From: Novilysobacter_A longmucuonensis
Lineage (GTDB): Bacteria; Pseudomonadota; Gammaproteobacteria; Xanthomonadales; Xanthomonadaceae
DNA length: 64,000 bases
Assembly: GCF_046600735.1 (NCBI RefSeq)
Contig: NZ_JBJMAW010000007.1
Coordinates: 1-64,000 of the forward strand
Reading direction: 5' to 3'
The position numbers and the translations under genes were made by a program. Under the pieces are notes generated by a model. The model did no database searches, was not told the origin of the DNA, and worked only from the letters and a program-made list of their open reading frames with translations. Below, one piece after another: positions 56,550 through 64,000 of this stretch (the stretch's first letter is position 1; the number at the start of each line of letters is the position of its first letter).

Positions 56550-57347
56550 TCAAGCGCCCTTGAACGTCGGCTTGCGGCGCTCCAGGAATGCGCCGGTGCC
56601 TTCGCGCATGTCTTCGGTCGCGAACATCAGGCCGAACTGCGCGGCCTCATACTCGAGCCCCTCCTCGATCCCGCACTCGCCGCCGACGTTGATGCAGTCC
56701 AGCGCGCCGCGCAGCGCCAGCGGCGCCGAGTCGGCCAATTGCGCGGCGAGCTTCAGGGTTTCGGCCTGCAGTTCGGCCGTCGCAACCACGCGGTTGACGA
56801 TGCCGAGCTCGTGCGCCCGACGGGCGTCGATCGGCGCGCCGAGCAGGCACAGCTCGAGCGTCGCGGCGCGTCCGGCCAGGCGCAGCAGGCGCTGGGTGCC
56901 GCCGAAACCGGGAATCAGGCCGAGGTTGATCTCCGGCTGGCCGAGCTTGGCGGTATCGGCAGCGATCCGCAGATGGCAGCACATCGCCAGTTCCAGCCCA
57001 CCGCCCAGTGCGAAGCCGTTCACCATTGCGATGACCGGCTTTGACAGCTTTTCCACGCGCCGCATCATGCGTTGCCCGCGCAGCGAGAAGTCGCGGCCCT
57101 GAACCGGGCTCAGCGTGTTCATCTCGGCGATGTCGGCGCCGGCGACGAAGGCCTTACTGCCGGCGCCCGTCAGCACCACGGCGCGCACGCCGGCATCGTC
57201 CGCGGCTGCGGCGAATGCCGCATCCAGGGCGTCCAGGGTGGCCGCATTGAGTGCGTTCAGCTTGTCGGGACGATTGACCGTAATCAGGCGGACCGCGCCG
57301 TGGTCGGCGATGTTCACGGGGGTGTCGGGCAGGGTGGCTTCGGACAT
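56550..57347 (-). CDS. enoyl-CoA hydratase/isomerase family protein
   Basis: The 265-residue crotonase-fold protein has NRPDKLNALNAATLDALDAA, the oxyanion-hole AFVAGADIAEM and NGFALGGGLELAM. The two catalytic acidic positions are in the EINLGLIPGFGGTQRL segment, as in short-chain enoyl-CoA hydratases. It probably hydrates crotonyl-type CoA esters in fatty-acid or amino-acid degradation. The ATG at 57347 has GAAGGTCAC upstream. It lies 100 bases before the Cys-rich gene and could be cotranscribed with it. Confidence 0.93.
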   Translation of the reverse strand: MSEATLPDTPVNIADHGAVRLITVNRPDKLNALNAATLDALDAAFAAAADDAGVRAVVLTGAGSKAFVAGADIAEMNTLSPVQGRDFSLRGQRMMRRVEKLSKPVIAMVNGFALGGGLELAMCCHLRIAADTAKLGQPEINLGLIPGFGGTQRLLRLAGRAATLELCLLGAPIDARRAHELGIVNRVVATAELQAETLKLAAQLADSAPLALRGALDCINVGGECGIEEGLEYEAAQFGLMFATEDMREGTGAFLERRKPTFKGA

Positions 57348-57618
57348 GGGTGACCTTCGGTTCGAGGGGGCGGCGGTGACGGGCGCAGACAGCCGATGGG
57401 AACTACCCTGACCCCGCGCTGTCATAGCGGTAGGCGTCAGTGGCGGTTAAGCCGTGCCACCGTTATCCTACCGCGTCATTTCGGGGCGGCTCGACCGACT
57501 TGATTTCACTCTCGGGGCAGTGCACCGCCTCAACGCTCGGAAAATGGCACGTGTCCAACCGCGTCGAACTGACCGGACGGTCCGGCCGCTTCGAGTCCAT
57601 CACCGGAGGTTCCACCGA

Positions 57619-58302
57619 ATGAAGTTGCGTTTGATCTCGGCCGCAGTTGCCGCCCTGGTTCTGACCGCGGGCAGTGTCGCCGCCCAGGACACCACTTCTG
57701 AAGCAGGCAAGTTGAGTTATGCGCTCGGCTACGACCTCGGCCGCAACGTCAGCGGCAGCGGCGAACAGGTCGAGGTGGATTCCATCATCAAGGGCTTGCG
57801 CGACGGCATCGCCCAGCAGGAGCCGGCGGTGCCGGTGGAGGATCTGCGCGCGGCCGTGCAGGGCATGCAGCAGCGCCAGCAGGCCAAGGCCAAGGCCGAG
57901 TGGGAGCAGGCCGCGGCGACCAACAAGGCCCGCAGTGACACCTTCATCGCGCAGAACAAGGCCAAAGCCGGCGTGCAGTCGCTGCCCAGCGGCGTCCAGT
58001 ACCGCGTGATCGAGACCGGCAACGGTGCCAAGCCGACCCTTGCCAGCACCGTCGAGCTGCAGGTCGCCGGTCCGTTCCCGTGGGGCGAGCGCCCGGCGGA
58101 CGCCAAGGCCAACACGGTTCCGGGGGCCAAGATCAGCGAGATCGAGATGCCGGCCATGCGCGAGGTGCTGTTGCAGATGCCGGTCGGCTCGAAGTGGGAA
58201 GTGACATTGCCGCCGGAGCAGGCCTACGGCGCCGACCCGCGTACGCCATTCCCGCCGAACGTCGCCGTGCAATTCGACGTCAAACTGCTCAGCGCCGAGT
58301 GA
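57619..58302 (+). CDS. Mip/FkpA-like secreted protein with degenerate FKBP domain
   Basis: The 227-residue product has a signal peptide (ALVLTAGSVAAQ), a helical dimerisation region like Mip/FkpA (KLSYALGYDLGRNV, IIKGLRDGIAQ) and a C-terminal FKBP-like domain (GVQYRVIETGNGAKPT, LLQMPVGSKWEVTLPPEQAYG). The central active-site stretch normally reading Val-His-Tyr-x-Gly-x-Leu with Phe-Asp-Ser is absent: here it is VELQVAGPFPWGERP. Proline-isomerase activity is therefore doubtful, though chaperone activity may remain. GGAGG lies nine bases before the ATG. Confidence 0.88.
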   Translation: MKLRLISAAVAALVLTAGSVAAQDTTSEAGKLSYALGYDLGRNVSGSGEQVEVDSIIKGLRDGIAQQEPAVPVEDLRAAVQGMQQRQQAKAKAEWEQAAATNKARSDTFIAQNKAKAGVQSLPSGVQYRVIETGNGAKPTLASTVELQVAGPFPWGERPADAKANTVPGAKISEIEMPAMREVLLQMPVGSKWEVTLPPEQAYGADPRTPFPPNVAVQFDVKLLSAE

Positions 58303-58350
58303 CCCTTTGGCCCGCTCGCGCATAGCGCGAGCGGCTTTGTCAAAGGGTCA
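58300..58350 (+). terminator. hairpin beginning at the FKBP-like stop codon
   Basis: Outer arms TGACCCTTTG and CAAAGGGTCA enclose an inner stem GCTCGCGC/GCGCGAGC with loop ATA, followed by GGCTTTGT. The stop codon is part of the stem. A CCCCGC-AAAG-GCGGGG repeat follows at 58353. The T-run is weak, so termination efficiency is uncertain. Confidence 0.6.
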
Positions 58351-58566
58351 TCCCCGCAAAGGCGGGGATCCACCGATCCGGGCTACCGTTCGCGCATGGT
58401 GTGCGGGCGGCATCGCGGTTGTAGGGTGGGCACGCTCCTGGTGCCCACCGCCCCGGAAGCCGCGAAGGCCGTCACCCTGCGCTGGCGAAGCAACGATTGC
58501 TCCGTCGCGCCGGCTCCTGCCGGCGCAACTTTTTTCAGGCCGGTATCACCGGCCGTGGTCGAGCTC

Positions 58567-58755
58567 ATGAATTCGTCGTCCTTCCGAGCCGTGCTCAGCC
58601 CCTGTACCGGCGTCTGCAGTCTCGACGAGGAGGGCCTCTGCGAGGGCTGCCACCGCACGTCTTCGGAAATCGCGCACTGGTCGCAGATGAACGACGACGA
58701 GCGCCTGCAGCTGATGGAGGCGGTGCTGCCGTTGCGCGAATCACGCCGCAGCTGA
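58567..58755 (+). CDS. DUF1289 family small Cys-rich protein
   Basis: The 62-residue protein matches DUF1289: SPCTGVCSLDEEGLCEGCHR supplies four Cys in the pattern Cys-x3-Cys-x7-Cys-x2-Cys, followed by EIAHWSQMNDDERLQLMEAV. It probably binds an iron-sulfur cluster or zinc. The ATG at 58567 is used; an upstream in-frame extension has no conservation. Fifty-five bases separate it from the Nudix gene. Confidence 0.88.
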   Translation: MNSSSFRAVLSPCTGVCSLDEEGLCEGCHRTSSEIAHWSQMNDDERLQLMEAVLPLRESRRS

Positions 58756-58810
58756 GTGCAGCCGTGCAGGGTGGCGGCGCTGACGCGAACGCGTCTTGTA
58801 GGCTTGCCAG

Positions 58811-59431
58811 GTGAACCTTGTCCTGCCCGAATGCCCTGACCTCGCCGCCGCGTTGCATCCGCTGGGGGCGCCGCCGACCGGGCCGGGCTGGAACCGCGCC
58901 GAGCTGCATGACCTGATCCCCGCGGCGGATACGCTGGTCGAGGCGGCGGTACTGGTCGGGCTTGTACCCCGTCCCGACGGCACCCGGGTGTTGCTGACGC
59001 GGCGCACCGATGCGCTGCGCCACCACGCCGGACAGGTGAGCTTTCCCGGCGGCCGGCTGGAGCCGTTCGACCACGATGCGGCCGCGGCCGCGATCCGCGA
59101 GACCGGCGAGGAGCTCGGCATCGCGCCACGGCAGATCCACGCGCTGGGTTATCTCGACCCGCTGGCGACCATCACCGGGTTCCGGGTATCGCCGCTGGTC
59201 GCGCTGATCGACGCCGGTTATGTCGCCTGTCCCGATCCGGACGAGGTCGCCGAAGTATTCGAAGTGCCGCTTGGCCTCCTGCTCGATCCGGCCTACCTGT
59301 CTTCGCACGTGCTGGACTATCGTGGCCGTCCGCGCGAGGTGTTCGAGTTCCGCTATCCCGCGCAGCGCATCTGGGGCGCCACCGCCTCCATGCTGCTGAA
59401 CCTGCGGATGCGACTGGAGGCGATCCGATGA
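58811..59431 (+). CDS. nudL: CoA pyrophosphatase (Nudix hydrolase)
   Basis: The 206-residue protein contains the Nudix box region FPGGRLEPFDHDAAAAAIRE then TGEELGI, and the CoA-specific segment LLTRRTDALRHHAGQVSFPG just before it. It should cleave CoA and its derivatives to 4'-phosphopantetheine and 3',5'-ADP. The start is a GTG, and the end overlaps the sulfurtransferase ATG (ATGA). NudL is the E. coli name for this subfamily. Confidence 0.9.
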   Translation: MNLVLPECPDLAAALHPLGAPPTGPGWNRAELHDLIPAADTLVEAAVLVGLVPRPDGTRVLLTRRTDALRHHAGQVSFPGGRLEPFDHDAAAAAIRETGEELGIAPRQIHALGYLDPLATITGFRVSPLVALIDAGYVACPDPDEVAEVFEVPLGLLLDPAYLSSHVLDYRGRPREVFEFRYPAQRIWGATASMLLNLRMRLEAIR

Positions 59432-60315
59432 TGCCTGCGACGAAGTCCTGGACCACGCTGGTCGATGCCGGATCGCTGGGCCGCGCGCTGGCGGAGACCC
59501 CGACCGAAGCGGGTGATGCCGATACGCCGATCGTGATCGACGCGCGCTTCTCGCTGGCCGACCCGGCCGCCGGCGAAGCGGCCTACGCGCAGGCGCATAT
59601 CCCCGGTGCGCGCTACGCGCACCTGGACCGCGACCTGGCGGACCATTCCAAGCAGGGAGCCGGTCGTCACCCCTGGCCCGATGCCTGGGACTTTACCGCG
59701 GTGCTCGGCCGCTGGGGCATCACGCCGAAGCGTCAGGTGGTCGCCTACGACGCCGGCGATGGCGCGCTTGCCGCGGCGCGGGTGTGGTTCCTGCTGCGCG
59801 CGCTGGGCCATGAGCGGGTGGCGGTGCTCGATGGCGGCTGGACGGACTGGACCGCGAGAGCGCTGCCTGTCCAAAGCAGGGTCCCGGCGCCACCAGCGAC
59901 CACTTATGGCGCCGGGTTCGACCAGCATCGCCTGCTCGACACCGCGCAGGTGCAGGCGCACCTCCAGCGCGGCGGCCTGCTGCTCGACGCGCGCGCAGCA
60001 GAGCGCTTTCGCGGCGAGGTCGAGCCGCTCGACCGTGTCGCGGGACACGTGCCGGGCGCGGTCAACCGCCCCTACGTCGACAACCTGGACGGCGGCCGGT
60101 TCAAGCCGGCCGAACGGCTTGCGGCGGAGTTCCTCGAATTGCTCGACGGCCACCCGTCGGGCGACGTGGTCGTGATGTGCGGCTCCGGCGTCACCGCCTG
60201 CCATCACCTGCTGGCGATGGCGCATGCGGGGCTGCACGACGCAAAGTTGTTCACCGGCTCGTGGAGCGGCTGGATCAGCGATCGGTCGCGGCCAGTGGCG
60301 GCCGGCGAAGATTGA
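59428..60315 (+). CDS. sseA: 3-mercaptopyruvate/thiosulfate sulfurtransferase
   Basis: The 295-residue protein has two rhodanese domains. The first is catalytically silent (IVIDARFSLADP, YAQAHIPGARYAHLD) and the second holds the active Cys251 in MCGSGVTACH. The CGSGVTA loop is the version found in 3-mercaptopyruvate sulfurtransferases rather than classical thiosulfate rhodaneses. There is no signal peptide, so it is cytoplasmic. It is translationally coupled to the Nudix gene. Confidence 0.93.
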   Translation: MMPATKSWTTLVDAGSLGRALAETPTEAGDADTPIVIDARFSLADPAAGEAAYAQAHIPGARYAHLDRDLADHSKQGAGRHPWPDAWDFTAVLGRWGITPKRQVVAYDAGDGALAAARVWFLLRALGHERVAVLDGGWTDWTARALPVQSRVPAPPATTYGAGFDQHRLLDTAQVQAHLQRGGLLLDARAAERFRGEVEPLDRVAGHVPGAVNRPYVDNLDGGRFKPAERLAAEFLELLDGHPSGDVVVMCGSGVTACHHLLAMAHAGLHDAKLFTGSWSGWISDRSRPVAAGED

Positions 60316-60420
60316 TTCCCCTCTGGAAAAGGGGGGCAAGGGATTTGCTCTTGTACTGCTGTCAGAGCAACAGCAACGGCAAATCCTCCCCAACCCTCCT
60401 TTTTCAAAGGAGGGAGTCAA
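60316..60420. repeat. CCTCTGGAAAAGG / CCTCCTTTTTCAAAGGAGG intergenic repeats
   Basis: Two related purine/pyrimidine hairpin tracts lie directly after sseA and resemble the elements at 33381 and 34281. Confidence 0.55.
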
Positions 60421-60447
60421 ACGCGAGGGAACCTCCGGAGGGAGGCC

Positions 60448-60548
60448 GTAGGCTGGGCTGACAAGCCCAGCGCTTTTCGGCCCGGTAACCGGCCGCCAAT
60501 GTGTATCGCCGGGACCACCGCGACGCTGGGCTTGTCAGCCCAGCCTAC
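60448..60548. repeat. GTAGGCTGGGCTGACAAGCC inverted repeat
   Basis: Arms of 25 bases, the left beginning GTAGGCTGGGCTGACAAGCC at 60448 and its complement ending at 60548, flank about 50 bases. It is the best-conserved copy of this family in the window. Confidence 0.9.
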
Positions 60549-60602
60549 GGTTCAATCGACCTTGCCGGCTGCTTTGCGGCGGGAACGAACTAATGGGAAC
60601 GG

Positions 60603-61379
60603 CTACTTTCCCAGCTTGGCCACCAGCGCACGCAACGCGGCCTGGGTGCCGGGCGCGTACCAGGCGTCGATGAAGCGCTCCAGTTGGATGTGCTCCGGCT
60701 GCAGCGCCTGGATCAGGTCCGCCCGCGCGATCGCTCGGGTCTGCTGCATCGCGTCGCGTGGCAGGGCCAGCAATGGTTCCAGCCACCGGCATGCGTTCGC
60801 TACGACCTGGTCGGGTTCGGCCAGTTCATCCACCAGGCCCAGTTGCACGGCGCGTTCGGCGTCGACCAGCTCCCCTGCAATGAGCATGCGTTCCGCGCGA
60901 TAGGGACCCACCAGACGGCGCAACAGCCGCTGGATGCCTTCGGGCGCGACCAGGCCGACCTGGGTCTCGTTGAGGCCGATCCGTAGCGGCCTGGCCAAAT
61001 CGGAACCCGACGCCATCACCCGGTAGTCGCAACACAGGGCGAGCACGCAGCCACCGGCGGGCGCGTGCCCCGCCATCGCCGCGACCACCGGCACCGGGCT
61101 GGCGGCCAGTGCGCGCGCGGCGTCGAAGAACGCCCGCCAGGCCGCCATCAGCGCCTCGCGGTCATCGCCGAGAGAAAGCAGGTGCGGCACGTCCAGCCCA
61201 GCCGAAAACACCTTGGCCCCGCCGGACAGCACGATGCCGCGGGCCTCGCCGGCGAGCGCGGCGGCAAGCGAGTGGCGCAGGTCGGTGCACAGGCCGGGAT
61301 CGAGCGCGTTGACCGGCGCGCGCGCCATTTTCAGTTCGACGATGTCGCCGTCGTGGGCGATGGTCTGCACGGAAGTCAT
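60603..61379 (-). CDS. enoyl-CoA hydratase/isomerase family protein
   Basis: The 258-residue crotonase-fold protein has the oxyanion-hole segments VFSAGLDVPHLL and GHAPAGGCVLALCCDYRVMA. The position after GLNETQVGLVAPEGIQRLL lacks the usual second catalytic Glu of hydratases, so isomerase or another crotonase activity is more likely, for example of the delta3-delta2-enoyl-CoA isomerase type. The ATG at 61379 overlaps the stop of the DUF4139 lipoprotein gene. Confidence 0.88.
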   Translation of the reverse strand: MTSVQTIAHDGDIVELKMARAPVNALDPGLCTDLRHSLAAALAGEARGIVLSGGAKVFSAGLDVPHLLSLGDDREALMAAWRAFFDAARALAASPVPVVAAMAGHAPAGGCVLALCCDYRVMASGSDLARPLRIGLNETQVGLVAPEGIQRLLRRLVGPYRAERMLIAGELVDAERAVQLGLVDELAEPDQVVANACRWLEPLLALPRDAMQQTRAIARADLIQALQPEHIQLERFIDAWYAPGTQAALRALVAKLGK

Positions 61380-62941
61380 GGGGTCACGTCCTGCGCCCAG
61401 CGATAGCGCACGGTGTAGGTCAGTCGGGTCTCGCCACCGGCGGGCACCGGAACCCGGAATTCGGCATGATGCGCGTCGGTCTTCTCGGCCGGCACGTTGC
61501 TGTCGGTGATCTCCCAATCGCTCCAGCGCGGCAGCGGCTCGACCACGCGGATGGTCGTGGGGGTCGGCTTGGCATTGCGCAGCGTGATCGCGAACGATTC
61601 GGTGATCGTGCGGCCGGTGCGGTCGACACGGAATGCGGTGTTCTCGCGTTCGGCGGACAGGTCGAACGCGGCGCCGACCTCGAGCCGGATTTCCGCGCCT
61701 GCGGCGCTGTGGCCCAGTTCTGATTCACCGAGGAACTCGCTGCCGTCGAACACGCGGACCCGGCCGGCCGGCAGGGGCTGCCCGAGGCCGGCGGCTTCGC
61801 TGTTGTGCAACGACACCGCGGCAGTCACCGGGATCTGTCCGGTGGCGCCGCGGAAACCCGGTCCCAGCATTGGCTGCGGCGGCTGCCACTCGGGCGCGCT
61901 GGCGTCGACCACGTAGGCACGTTCGCAGGCGATCGCGGGGCGGCGCGGGAACAGCGGCACGCGTTCGATGGCGCCATTGGCGATGCGGCTGGTCGTGGGC
62001 AGGTCGTAGGCGTGGTACTCGCCGGAGGTGCGCCGGGTCGGCATCGGTGCCGATGCGGCGTCGGCCGCGAGGTACGCGCTTTCAGCGCGGCCGCGCAAGC
62101 CCGGCGCCTGTTTCTGCACGCGCTCGGGTTCGCCCGCCACCAGCGAGAGCCGGGCATCGGCGAAGGTCACGCCCGAGCGGTTGGCGACCAGCGCGGCGCC
62201 GTCGAGCGCAAGCGTGCAGTCGTCCCCATCGGCCAGCGTCGCCAGGTACTCGGCACGCCAGGCCATGCCACCCATCGGGTAGTTCAACAGAAAGCGCGCC
62301 TCGCCGGCCTGCTCCGCACGGACTGTCCACTGCAGCGCCGCCTGCTGCGGCAGCAGGTTGGTGTTGTCGATGATGCTGAAGTTGTCGTAGTCGCCGATCA
62401 CCTTGATCCGCCCGTCGGTGAGCGCGAGGGTGAGGCCGTCGCTGGCCGAGAGCAGCGTGCCGCTGTCGGTCTGCTTGGCGCCGCCGGAAGTATGTTCGAC
62501 CGACACCCGGTGTCCGATTGCCTTGCCCAGCACGTCCTGGGTGCCGGTGAGTGGCGCGATGAAACGCTGCCCCTCGATCGTCACGTTGGACGCCAGCGGG
62601 CGCAGGGTCGCCGCTTCGACGTCCATCGCCGGCGGCACGCTAGTGGCCGATATCGCGTTGCTGCCTGCCGTGAGGTTGTAGAGCAGCGGGCGCTCGACCA
62701 ACGCGTAGCCCGGCATGCCCGGGGCGGCGCGTTCGACCCCGGCCAAGGCGTCGTAGTCTCCGCTGTAGATCGTGAGCCGGGTGTCCGCCGGTGCACCGGC
62801 CGGCGCGGTGCGCGCATCGGCGGGACGGGCGTCGCCGGTGGGGATCGGCGGTTGCACGGGAAGGGCATTGTCTGGCGCGCCTTGCGGCGAACATGCGGCG
62901 AGCACGCACGCCGTGGCGAGCAGGGACAAGGAACGGTGCAT
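61376..62941 (-). CDS. DUF4139 domain lipoprotein
   Basis: The 521-residue product begins with a lipoprotein signal (LLATACVLAACSPQ) followed by a Pro/Ala-rich linker. The rest is a DUF4139 protein: LTIYSGDYDALAGVE and LLYNLTAGSNAISATSVPPA at the N-terminal side, LLNYPMGGMAWRAEYLATL in the middle, and a beta-rich C-terminal half with ESFAITLRNAKPTPTTIRVV. Function is unknown; the domain is sometimes linked to exopolysaccharide control. Its promoter region overlaps that of the divergent PCu(A)C gene, with 38 bases between the starts. Confidence 0.88.
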   Translation of the reverse strand: MHRSLSLLATACVLAACSPQGAPDNALPVQPPIPTGDARPADARTAPAGAPADTRLTIYSGDYDALAGVERAAPGMPGYALVERPLLYNLTAGSNAISATSVPPAMDVEAATLRPLASNVTIEGQRFIAPLTGTQDVLGKAIGHRVSVEHTSGGAKQTDSGTLLSASDGLTLALTDGRIKVIGDYDNFSIIDNTNLLPQQAALQWTVRAEQAGEARFLLNYPMGGMAWRAEYLATLADGDDCTLALDGAALVANRSGVTFADARLSLVAGEPERVQKQAPGLRGRAESAYLAADAASAPMPTRRTSGEYHAYDLPTTSRIANGAIERVPLFPRRPAIACERAYVVDASAPEWQPPQPMLGPGFRGATGQIPVTAAVSLHNSEAAGLGQPLPAGRVRVFDGSEFLGESELGHSAAGAEIRLEVGAAFDLSAERENTAFRVDRTGRTITESFAITLRNAKPTPTTIRVVEPLPRWSDWEITDSNVPAEKTDAHHAEFRVPVPAGGETRLTYTVRYRWAQDVTP

Positions 62942-62979
62942 CGCGAACTCCGGTCGTGGCCTGTCGGTATCATAGGCCG

Positions 62980-63429
62980 ATGATCCGTATCCGTCGCTCG
63001 ATGGCGCTGTTGCTGGTGTGGATCGCGTTCAGCGCGCTGCCCGCCTGCGGGCGCGGCTGCGATCCGGCGGTGATCGACGGCTGGGTGCGACTGCCGCCGG
63101 TGGCGATGCCGATGCTGGCCGGCTTCGGCCGCATCGAGAACGAGTGCAGCGCGCAACCGCTGATCATCGTCGGTGCCAGCAGCCCGGCTTTTGCGGAGGT
63201 TTCGCTGCACGAGACCCGCGTCGCCGACGGCATCAGCCGCATGCGGGCGGTCGACGAGTTGCCGGTCGCTGCGGGCCAGCCGGCGATGCTCCAGCCCGGT
63301 GGCCTGCACCTGATGTTGATGCAGCCGCATGTGCCGCTGCGGGCCGGTGAGCGCGTAGCCATCGAGTTCCAGTTGAAGGACGGTGGCACCTTGCGCGGCG
63401 AGTTCGAGGTGCGCGGGCCGGGCGGGTGA
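62980..63429 (+). CDS. PCu(A)C-family periplasmic copper chaperone
   Basis: PCu(A)C proteins carry Cu(I) to the CuA and CuB centres of cytochrome oxidase. The 149-residue product has a lipoprotein-like signal (FSALPACGRGC), then MPMLAGFGRIEN, LHETRVADGISRMR and GGLHLMLMQPHVPL, which provide the His/Met copper-binding pattern H(M)x10M...HxM. A TATCAT six bases before the ATG could make the mRNA leaderless. No SCO1 or oxidase genes are near. It may link to the copper-peptide operon at 44.8-47.0 kb only in a general sense. Confidence 0.9.
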   Translation: MIRIRRSMALLLVWIAFSALPACGRGCDPAVIDGWVRLPPVAMPMLAGFGRIENECSAQPLIIVGASSPAFAEVSLHETRVADGISRMRAVDELPVAAGQPAMLQPGGLHLMLMQPHVPLRAGERVAIEFQLKDGGTLRGEFEVRGPGG

Positions 63430-63457
63430 GGCGGGTTGCGGTCGGAGTATCGGGGCA

Positions 63458-63670
63458 GAGCCTTTTTTGACGCGGATCAACGCGGATGGAAGCCGCGGAT
63501 AGGCAGAAGCGGTGATGTGGTCGGGGTGCGGCGCGGCTTCGGCTGTGACCTGGCAAGGTCTTGCTCGAATCGGCGTTCGCTCGCGGCTGACGCCGCTCCT
63601 ACAAAAAGACGAAGCCTTATCCGTGTTTATCCGCGTTGATCCGCGTTGATCCGCGTCAAGGCTCCTCCGA
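63458..63670. repeat. composite of GACGCGGATC-type arms and a lone REPIN end
   Basis: A left arm around TTTGACGCGGATCAACGCGG (63467) and right-arm units of ATCCGCGTTG repeated up to CCGCGTCAAGGC (63618-63662) enclose an isolated CGGCTGACGCCGCTCCTAC half-element at 63584-63602. No gene is supported in this stretch. Confidence 0.75.
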
Positions 63671-63732
63671 CTCGCGCGCCGACGACCCCTCACCCTCTCT
63701 CGAGGGGGCGCGAGTGGACGCTGCGCGCCCTT

Positions 63733-63807
63733 GTAGGAGCGGCTTCAGCCGCGATCTGGAACACCTCGGTCGGACGAGGATGCGATCGCGGCTGAAGCCG
63801 CTCCTAC
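63733..63807. repeat. REPIN-like inverted repeat
   Basis: Perfect 24-base arms, starting GTAGGAGCGGCTTCAGCCGC at 63733 and complementary at 63784-63807, flank a 27-base spacer. The arms equal those at 27757-27832. Confidence 0.9.
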
Positions 63808-63820
63808 AGATGCGAAACGG

Positions 63821-63863
63821 TGTATCCGCGTTGATCCGTGAGGATCCGCGTCAGGGCTTCTCC
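63821..63863. repeat. GATCCGCGTCA repeat arm running into the thioesterase stop
   Basis: TATCCGCGTTGATCCGTGAG, then GATCCGCGTCAGGGCTTCTC, repeats the right arm seen at 63640-63670. The TCA at 63851 is the complement of the thioesterase stop codon, so the repeat forms the gene end. Confidence 0.7.
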
Positions 63864-64000
63864 GATGTCGCATCCACCGAGCACACTTCCCGCACCGCGT
63901 GCGGCAACGGCGCGGCGCGGCCGCTCTGGCGGTCTATCCACACCATCACCACGTTGCCGTCGCAGAACAGCACGCCGGGGTTGTCGGCGGCGACGATGCG
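63851..64000 (-). CDS. acyl-CoA thioesterase (hot-dog fold), C-terminal fragment
   Basis: The minus-strand frame from the window edge encodes 49 residues before a TGA at 63851. The residues include VLFCDGNVVMVWIDRQSGRA and PLPHAVREV, the usual C-terminal strand and tail of YbgC/4-hydroxybenzoyl-CoA-type thioesterases. The N-terminus with the catalytic region lies beyond the window. The last residues (TSEKP) overlap a dispersed repeat arm. Confidence 0.7.
   Translation of the reverse strand, partial: RIVAADNPGVLFCDGNVVMVWIDRQSGRAAPLPHAVREVCSVDATSEKP

Noticed and set aside
17221..63807. CRISPR-like recurrence of a roughly 20-base sequence
   Set aside because: Copies are kilobases apart and arranged as inverted pairs, not as regularly spaced direct repeats; no cas genes are present.

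Overview
The window is high-GC proteobacterial chromosome. Gene order and families point to the Xanthomonadaceae/Lysobacteraceae, Lysobacter- or Luteimonas-like. The evidence is the run rpsB-tsf / pyrH-frr-uppS-cdsA-dxr-rseP-bamA-lpxD-fabZ-lpxA-lpxB-rnhB, the run map-glnD-dapD-(arsC/spx-like)-dapE, and many dispersed inverted repeats of the type GTAGGAGCGGCTTCAGCCGC. The genus is an inference from style and synteny; no rRNA is present.

Layout. 1-2.2 kb: 3' part of a membrane-anchored TolB-like/TPR protein and a small lipoprotein. 2.4-15.2 kb (minus): translation, isoprenoid, phospholipid, outer-membrane assembly and lipid A operon (pyrH to rnhB), with many ATGA/GTGA overlaps. 15.6-20.3 kb (plus): ECF sigma, FecR anti-sigma and STN-type TonB-dependent receptor, sitting between tsf and pyrH. 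20.7-22.7 kb (minus): tsf and rpsB. 23.2-29.4 kb (plus): map, glnD, dapD with a histone-H1-like lysine-rich N-terminal tail, an ArsC/Spx-like gene, dapE. 29.5-36.6 kb (minus): penicillin-acylase-family enzyme, TPR protein, Doc/AbrB toxin-antitoxin pair with a palindromic operator, parC. 37.0-38.4 kb (plus): a second ECF sigma with an RskA-type anti-sigma. 38.6-43.9 kb: DUF4198 protein, tRNA-Leu(CAG), rnr, rlmB, a Gdx/SugE exporter. 44.0-47.0 kb (minus): rnt and an hvfABC-type RiPP copper-peptide operon. 47.2-55.2 kb: phosphate regulon (phoU, pstBAC, two pstS genes, divergent oprP) with tandem Pho-box-like arrays. 55.3-64.0 kb: nth with a translationally coupled Cys-rich protein, two enoyl-CoA hydratases, a degenerate FKBP-like protein, DUF1289, CoA pyrophosphatase, sulfurtransferase, DUF4139 lipoprotein, PCu(A)C copper chaperone and the C-terminus of a thioesterase.

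Most notable. (1) The HvfA-like precursor carries six EGKCG modification motifs, with its only six cysteines inside them, and two canonical EF-hand loops between the motif clusters. This suggests a calcium-binding domain built into a post-translationally modified copper peptide. (2) DapD carries an about 75-residue H1-like basic tail with a four-residue period. (3) Heptanucleotide arrays (CCGGGTC/CCGAGTC) lie inside the reading frames of lpxB and rnhB, between every usable start codon and the catalytic core, so a unit-number change would shift the frame. (4) A complete cell-surface signalling module interrupts the tsf-pyrH neighbourhood. Long antisense open frames are abundant because of GC-rich codon usage and were not annotated.
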